Part shown: one piece after another, positions 59,561 to 64,000 of the stretch
How positions within the stretch are numbered: the stretch's first letter is position 1
How the letters are laid out: every line of letters begins with the position of its first letter
Assembly (NCBI RefSeq): GCF_020423045.1
Contig: NZ_CP081943.1
Span: 3,782,001-3,846,000, forward strand
From: Pseudomonas sp. MM213
GTDB taxonomy: Bacteria > Pseudomonadota > Gammaproteobacteria > Pseudomonadales > Pseudomonadaceae
Length of the DNA: 64,000 bases
Reading direction: 5' to 3'
Notes under the pieces: generated by a model
Database searches by the model: none
Told to the model about the DNA's origin: nothing
The model's input: the letters and a program-made list of their open reading frames with translations, nothing else
Program-made: the position numbers and the translations under genes

Positions 59561-61459
59561 ATGCCCACGACGTTTCATGAGATTCCCCGCAAGCGCCCGA
59601 CCACGCCCCTGCTCGACCGTGCCAACACGCCGGACGGCCTGCGCCGGTTAGGCGAAGCCGAGCTGGAAACCCTGGCCGATGAGTTGCGCCTGGAATTGCT
59701 CTACACGGTCGGTCAGACCGGCGGGCATTTCGGTGCCGGCCTGGGCGTCATCGAGCTGACCATCGCGTTGCATTACGTCTTCGACACCCCGGACGACCGG
59801 CTGGTGTGGGACGTGGGTCATCAGGCCTATCCGCACAAGATCCTCACCGGCCGTCGCGAGCGCATGGGCACCCTGCGCCAGAAGGACGGCGTCGCCGCCT
59901 TCCCGCGCCGCTCCGAGAGCGAGTACGACACCTTTGGCGTCGGCCACTCCAGCACCTCGATCAGCGCAGCGCTGGGCATGGCCATTGCCGCCCGCCTGCA
60001 GAACAGTGATCGCAAGGCCATTGCAGTGATCGGCGACGGCGCGTTGACCGCCGGCATGGCGTTCGAAGCGCTGAACCACGCGCCGGAAGTGGACGCCAAC
60101 ATGCTGGTGATCCTCAACGACAACGACATGTCGATCTCGCGCAACGTCGGCGGCTTGTCGAATTACCTGGCGAAAATCCTTTCCAGCCGCACCTACGCGA
60201 GCATGCGTGAAGGCAGCAAAAAGGTCCTGTCGCGCCTGCCCGGCGCCTGGGAAATCGCCCGTCGCACCGAAGAATACGCCAAAGGCATGCTGGTTCCCGG
60301 CACGCTGTTCGAAGAGCTGGGCTGGAACTACATCGGCCCGATCGATGGCCACGACCTGCCGACCCTGATCGCCACTCTGCGCAACATGCGCGATCTCAAA
60401 GGCCCGCAGTTCCTGCACATCGTCACCAAGAAAGGCAAAGGCTTCGCCCCGGCGGAAGTCGACCCGATCGGTTACCACGCCATCACCAAACTCGAACCGC
60501 TGGACGCTCCGGCCGCTGCGCCGAAAAAAGCCAGCGGTCCGAAGTATTCCGGCGTATTCGGCGAATGGCTGTGCGACATGGCCGCGACCGATCCACGCTT
60601 GGTGGGCATCACCCCGGCGATGAAAGAAGGCTCCGACCTGGTGGCCTTCAGCGAGCGTTTCCCGCTGCGCTATTTCGACGTGGCGATTGCCGAACAGCAC
60701 GCCGTCACCTTCGCGGCGGGTATGGCCTGTGAAGGCGCGAAACCGGTGGTGGCGATCTACTCGACGTTCCTGCAACGCGGCTACGATCAGCTTGTTCACG
60801 ATGTGGCGGTGCAAAACCTCGACGTCCTGTTCGCCATCGACCGCGCCGGCCTGGTTGGCGAAGACGGCCCGACGCACGCCGGCAGTTTCGACCTGTCGTT
60901 CCTGCGCTGCATCCCCGGCATGCTGGTGATGACCCCGAGCGACGAAAACGAACTGCGCAAAATGCTCACCACGGGCCATCTGTACAACGGCCCGGCGGCG
61001 GTGCGCTACCCGCGCGGCAACGGCCCGAACGCAACGATCGAGAAAGACCTGCAACCGATCGAAATCGGCAAAGGCGTGGTTCGCCGTCAGGGCAACAAAG
61101 TCGCCCTGCTGGTGTTCGGCGTGCAATTGGCCGAGGCGCTGAAAGTCGCCGAGACGCTGGATGCCACCGTGGTCGACATGCGTTTCGTCAAACCGCTGGA
61201 TGAAGAGCTGGTTCGCGAAATCGCCGGCAACCATGAGTTGCTGGTGACCATCGAAGAGAACGCGATCATGGGCGGTGCCGGTGGCGCGGTCAGCGAATTC
61301 CTCGCCCGCGAGAACATCCTCAAGTCGGTGCTGCACCTGGGCTTGCCGGACCTTTACGTCGAACACGCCAAGCCCGCGCAAATGCTGGCCGAATGTGGAC
61401 TGGACGAGGCCGGGATCGAGGCCTCGATCCGCGAACGCCTGCAACTGCTAGCTCAGTAA
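59561..61459 (+). CDS. dxs: 1-deoxy-D-xylulose-5-phosphate synthase
   Basis: Dxs is the first enzyme of the MEP isoprenoid pathway and uses thiamine diphosphate. The 632-residue protein has the ThDP motif [32 protein letters not shown], and [15 protein letters not shown] in the central domain. It supplies IPP/DMAPP to the adjacent ispA. A candidate AT-rich promoter (TATACCTATAAC near 59537-59548) lies in the ispA-dxs gap. Confidence 0.98.
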   Translation: MPTTFHEIPRKRPTTPLLDRANTPDGLRRLGEAELETLADELRLELLYTVGQTGGHFGAGLGVIELTIALHYVFDTPDDRLVWDVGHQAYPHKILTGRRERMGTLRQKDGVAAFPRRSESEYDTFGVGHSSTSISAALGMAIAARLQNSDRKAIAVIGDGALTAGMAFEALNHAPEVDANMLVILNDNDMSISRNVGGLSNYLAKILSSRTYASMREGSKKVLSRLPGAWEIARRTEEYAKGMLVPGTLFEELGWNYIGPIDGHDLPTLIATLRNMRDLKGPQFLHIVTKKGKGFAPAEVDPIGYHAITKLEPLDAPAAAPKKASGPKYSGVFGEWLCDMAATDPRLVGITPAMKEGSDLVAFSERFPLRYFDVAIAEQHAVTFAAGMACEGAKPVVAIYSTFLQRGYDQLVHDVAVQNLDVLFAIDRAGLVGEDGPTHAGSFDLSFLRCIPGMLVMTPSDENELRKMLTTGHLYNGPAAVRYPRGNGPNATIEKDLQPIEIGKGVVRRQGNKVALLVFGVQLAEALKVAETLDATVVDMRFVKPLDEELVREIAGNHELLVTIEENAIMGGAGGAVSEFLARENILKSVLHLGLPDLYVEHAKPAQMLAECGLDEAGIEASIRERLQLLAQ

Positions 61460-61467
61460 CCCCTCCC

Positions 61468-61563
61468 CCTGTAGGAGCGAGGCTTGCCCGCGAAGACGAT
61501 CTAACGGTCAACATAAATGTTGAATGTTATGGCCTCTTCGCGGGCAAGCCTCGCTCCTACAAG
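61468..61563. repeat. REP doublet (tags outward)
   Basis: Inverted arms with a spacer of about 45 bases fill most of the dxs-btuB gap. Confidence 0.9.
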
Positions 61564-61587
61564 TCCCGTGTTTGCTACGGATTACCC

Positions 61588-63471
61588 ATGAAACTCTCCC
61601 GCCTCGCCCTGACGCTGACCCTTCTGCCGTCCGGCCCGCTCCTGGCCGACACCTTCGAACGCGATCAAGCCCTGAAACTGCCCGACGTGCTGATCAGCGC
61701 CAACCGCCAGGTCGAAGCGCGCAACGACAGCAGCGCCGCCAACACCGTGTTCACCCGCGACGACATCGACCGCCTGCAACCGGGCAGCATCACCGACCTG
61801 CTGCGTCGCGTGCCGGGCGTGCAAGTCGGGCAAACCGGTGGGCGCGGCAGTTTGCCGGGGGTTTACATTCGCGGCACCAAATCCGCTCAGAGCCTGGTGC
61901 TGGTGGACGGTCAACGCATCGGCAACTCGACTTCCGGCGACAGCAACCTGCAACACATCAACATCGAGCAAGTCGAGCGCGTGGAAGTGCTGCGTGGCTC
62001 CCGTTCGGTGATTTATGGCAGCGATGCGATTGGCGGGGTGATCCAGATTTTCACCCGTCGTGGCGCCGAACAAGGCCTGCAACCGCGCCTGCACATGGGG
62101 TTTGGCAGCAACCAGACATGGGAGCGCAGCCTCGGCGTGTCTGGTGGCGATGAGCAAACCCGCTTCAACCTGGGTGCCAGTCTCGATGAGACGGCCGGGA
62201 TCAATCGCACTCACGCGTCGTACCCCAGCGATGGTGATCACGATGAGTATCGCAACAAGTCGGTGAGCCTGAGCCTGAGTCACGCCCTCACCGATGACCT
62301 CGAAATCGGTGCCAACCTGCTGGATAACCGTGGCAAAAGCGCGTTCGACAACCCGTTCGGCCGCTTCGATACCACCACCTTCGAGTCGGTCCAGCAGCAG
62401 CCTTACAACGAATTCACGGTGAGCAGCCTCAGCAGTTACCTCGATGCGCGCATCAACGACCGGTGGAAAACCCGCGTTGAGTTCGGCCACAGCGAAAACC
62501 GCGAGCAGACCTTCGACAAGCTCAGCGATGAACGCAGCGTGTTCAACACCTACCGAGACTCGGTGAACTGGCAGAACGACCTGACGCTCGACGCGCGCAA
62601 CAGCCTGATCCTCGGCGGTGATTGGTACGAAGACCGCATCAACAGCAGCACCGCATTTGACGAGGACAGCCGCTGGAACCGCGCGGCATTTATCCAGCAT
62701 CGCTATCAGGCCGACAGCTTTTCCACGGAACTGGGCCTGCGCCGCGACCAGAACCAGCAGTTCGGCAGCCAGAACAGCTGGAGCGGCACCTTCACCCTGC
62801 CGTTGAACCCGGATAACGATGTACTGCTGACCTACAGCGAAGGCTTTCGCGCACCGACGTTCAATGACTTGTATTACCCGGATTTCAGCAATCCGGACCT
62901 GAAGCCTGAAACCTCGAAAAGCTACGAGCTGCAATGGCGCAGTCAACTGACCGAAAACAGCCGCCTCGAAGCCTCGGTGTATCGCACCGATCTCAAGGAC
63001 GCGATTATCTTCGGCAGCAACGACCGCCCGCAGAACGTCGCCTCGGCACGGATCAACGGGTTTGAAGCGGCGTTGAAGCAGGAGCTGTTCGGTTGGCAGA
63101 GCAACCTTGGCGTGGCGTTCATCGACCCGCGGGATCGCGACAGTGGGCACACCCTGGCGCGTCGTGCACGGCGGACGTTGAGCCTGGATCTGGATCGACA
63201 GTTTGATCGACTGGGTCTCGGCGCCAGTTGGCAAGCTGTGAGCAGCAGCTTTGACGATGAGGACAATCGGCAGCCGTTAGGCGGGTATGCGCTGCTGGGG
63301 CTGCGCAGCAGTTGGGAGCTGAATCGTGAGATCAAGCTTGAGCTGAAGGTCGATAACCTGCTGGACAAGGGTTACAGCCGGGCGTTGTACAGCCATGACG
63401 GCAGTCAGTATGGGTATCGCGAGGAAGGTCGGGCGTGGATGTTTGGGGTGACCTGGACGCCGGAGATCTGA
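61588..63471 (+). CDS. btuB: TonB-dependent vitamin B12 receptor, BtuB-like
   Basis: The 627-residue outer-membrane protein starts at ATG 61588 (MKLSRLALTLTLLPSGPLLAD) with a cleavable signal. A TonB-box-like LPDVLISANR is followed by the plug domain (about 40-150, PGSITDLLRRVPGVQ; VYIRGTKSAQSLVLVDGQRI; VEVLRGSRSVIYGSDAIGGVI) and a barrel ending in WMFGVTWTPEI with terminal aromatic-rich strand. The BtuB call rests on the plug similarity and on the adjacent BtuF-like gene; an unrelated siderophore substrate is possible. Its gap to dxs is only 128 bases. Confidence 0.9.
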   Translation: MKLSRLALTLTLLPSGPLLADTFERDQALKLPDVLISANRQVEARNDSSAANTVFTRDDIDRLQPGSITDLLRRVPGVQVGQTGGRGSLPGVYIRGTKSAQSLVLVDGQRIGNSTSGDSNLQHINIEQVERVEVLRGSRSVIYGSDAIGGVIQIFTRRGAEQGLQPRLHMGFGSNQTWERSLGVSGGDEQTRFNLGASLDETAGINRTHASYPSDGDHDEYRNKSVSLSLSHALTDDLEIGANLLDNRGKSAFDNPFGRFDTTTFESVQQQPYNEFTVSSLSSYLDARINDRWKTRVEFGHSENREQTFDKLSDERSVFNTYRDSVNWQNDLTLDARNSLILGGDWYEDRINSSTAFDEDSRWNRAAFIQHRYQADSFSTELGLRRDQNQQFGSQNSWSGTFTLPLNPDNDVLLTYSEGFRAPTFNDLYYPDFSNPDLKPETSKSYELQWRSQLTENSRLEASVYRTDLKDAIIFGSNDRPQNVASARINGFEAALKQELFGWQSNLGVAFIDPRDRDSGHTLARRARRTLSLDLDRQFDRLGLGASWQAVSSSFDDEDNRQPLGGYALLGLRSSWELNREIKLELKVDNLLDKGYSRALYSHDGSQYGYREEGRAWMFGVTWTPEI

Positions 63472-63501
63472 TCTGACATTTGCGGTGTTCGGGCGGGCCT
63501 C

Positions 63502-63567
63502 TTCGCGGGCAAGCCTCGCTCCTACAAAGCACTGTGATCCTCTGTAGGAGCGAGGCTTGCCCGCGAA
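63502..63567. repeat. REP doublet (tags inward)
   Basis: Inverted arms about 14 bases apart between the convergent receptor and binding-protein genes. Confidence 0.9.
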
Positions 63568-63581
63568 GGCCGCGCCGCGGT

Positions 63582-64000
63582 TTAACGATCGGGCGCTATC
63601 AATTGGCAGAGCTTGGCCGTCGCCTCGATCATCTGCCCACTCGGCCGCTCCAGCCCTTTATCCGTCACCAACCGCAATCGCCCCTGCGCCACCGCCGCCA
63701 CTTGCGGCCACGCCTTCCACGCCTCCAGCTGCGCCTGATCACCGGCCAGAATCACCTCGGGATTGCGCTGCAACACCGCCTCCACGCTGACCTGCGGCGC
63801 TGGCAATGCCAGGTCGGCAAACACATTGCGCGCGCCGCACACGTCCAGCGCATCGCTGATGATCTGCCCGCCACCGACGGTGTACAGCGGACGATCCCAG
63901 ACCTGATAAAACACCCGCAGCGGTTCATCCCGTCGATAGCGCTGGCGCAGTGCATCGAGGCGCTGACGCAGGTCGCTGGCCAATGACACGCCTCGCTCGG
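63582..64000 (-). CDS. Cobalamin/iron-chelate ABC transporter substrate-binding protein, BtuF-like (partial)
   Basis: The frame continues past the window edge, so the N-terminal half is missing. The visible C-terminal part of about 139 residues contains LRVFYQVWDRPLYTVGGGQIISDALDVCGARNVFADL and VEAVLQRNPEVILAGDQAQLE, typical of class III periplasmic binding proteins (PF01497) of the BtuF type. It is convergent with the BtuB-like receptor, making a cobalamin uptake set plausible. Confidence 0.88.
   Translation of the reverse strand, partial: ERGVSLASDLRQRLDALRQRYRRDEPLRVFYQVWDRPLYTVGGGQIISDALDVCGARNVFADLALPAPQVSVEAVLQRNPEVILAGDQAQLEAWKAWPQVAAVAQGRLRLVTDKGLERPSGQMIEATAKLCQLIAPDR

Noticed and set aside
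59648..61444. 598-codon minus-strand frame opposite dxs
   Set aside because: Same kind of shadow; dxs is unambiguous.

Overview
The window is a gene-dense, high-GC chromosomal segment that reads as a Pseudomonas of the P. fluorescens group. The evidence is the gene order (ybeY-corC-lnt / leuS-lptE-holA / lipA-lipB-ybeD-dacC-rlpA-sltB1-rodA-mrdA-rlmH-rsfS-nadD-proA / ubiX-mpl / eatR-eutBC / ppa / xseB-ispA-dxs), which matches from memory the PA3982-PA4044 order of P. aeruginosa, and the many REP doublets with cores such as GTAGGAGCGAGGCTTGCCCG that are typical of fluorescent pseudomonads. I see no tRNA, rRNA, CRISPR array or insertion sequence.

Layout. 1-8.9 kb: ribosome maturation and envelope genes (ybeY, corC, lnt), a YdcF-type protein, a small unknown, then leuS-lptE-holA. 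9-10.7 kb: arfA, with a hairpin inside its own reading frame, and lytic transglycosylase sltB3. 10.7-23.3 kb, minus strand: ldcA, then a long block that joins lipoate synthesis, peptidoglycan elongation and trimming (dacC, rlpA, sltB1, rodA, mrdA), ribosome factors (rlmH, rsfS), nadD and proA. rlpA carries an apparent frameshift in a T7 (A7) tract. 23.4-33.2 kb: mpg, a DedA-PAP2 fusion, an unlisted 55-residue ORF, a LON-domain protein, a LrgAB/CidAB pair, a MaoC hydratase, a MORN-repeat caspase-like lipoprotein, an oxidoreductase, a YceK lipoprotein, ubiX and mpl.

33.3-41.2 kb is an ethanolamine catabolism locus: a sigma-54 activator (EatR type) diverges from an aldehyde dehydrogenase, followed by an ethanolamine permease and eutBC. 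Near-consensus sigma-54 promoters precede the dehydrogenase and the permease. 41.3-44.2 kb: GNAT, DedA, MtfA-like metalloprotein and ppa.

44.2-57.1 kb is the accessory part. It holds a LexA/CI-type S24 repressor whose N-terminal helix-turn-helix is out of frame at an A7 tract, an orphan DUF1016 (YhcG-type) PD-(D/E)XK nuclease, and a six-gene alpha-2-macroglobulin operon (magABCDEF / yfa). The operon's small partners carry peptidoglycan-enzyme-like motifs: an SxxK, a SpoIID-like segment and HExxH in MagE, and a Cys/His pair like NlpC/P60 in MagC. This operon is the best candidate for an under-described system in the window. 57.4-58.2 kb is a large imperfect inverted repeat of about 240-nt arms around two REP doublets. 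The window closes with xseB-ispA-dxs, a BtuB-type receptor and the C-terminal part of a BtuF-type binding protein cut by the window edge.
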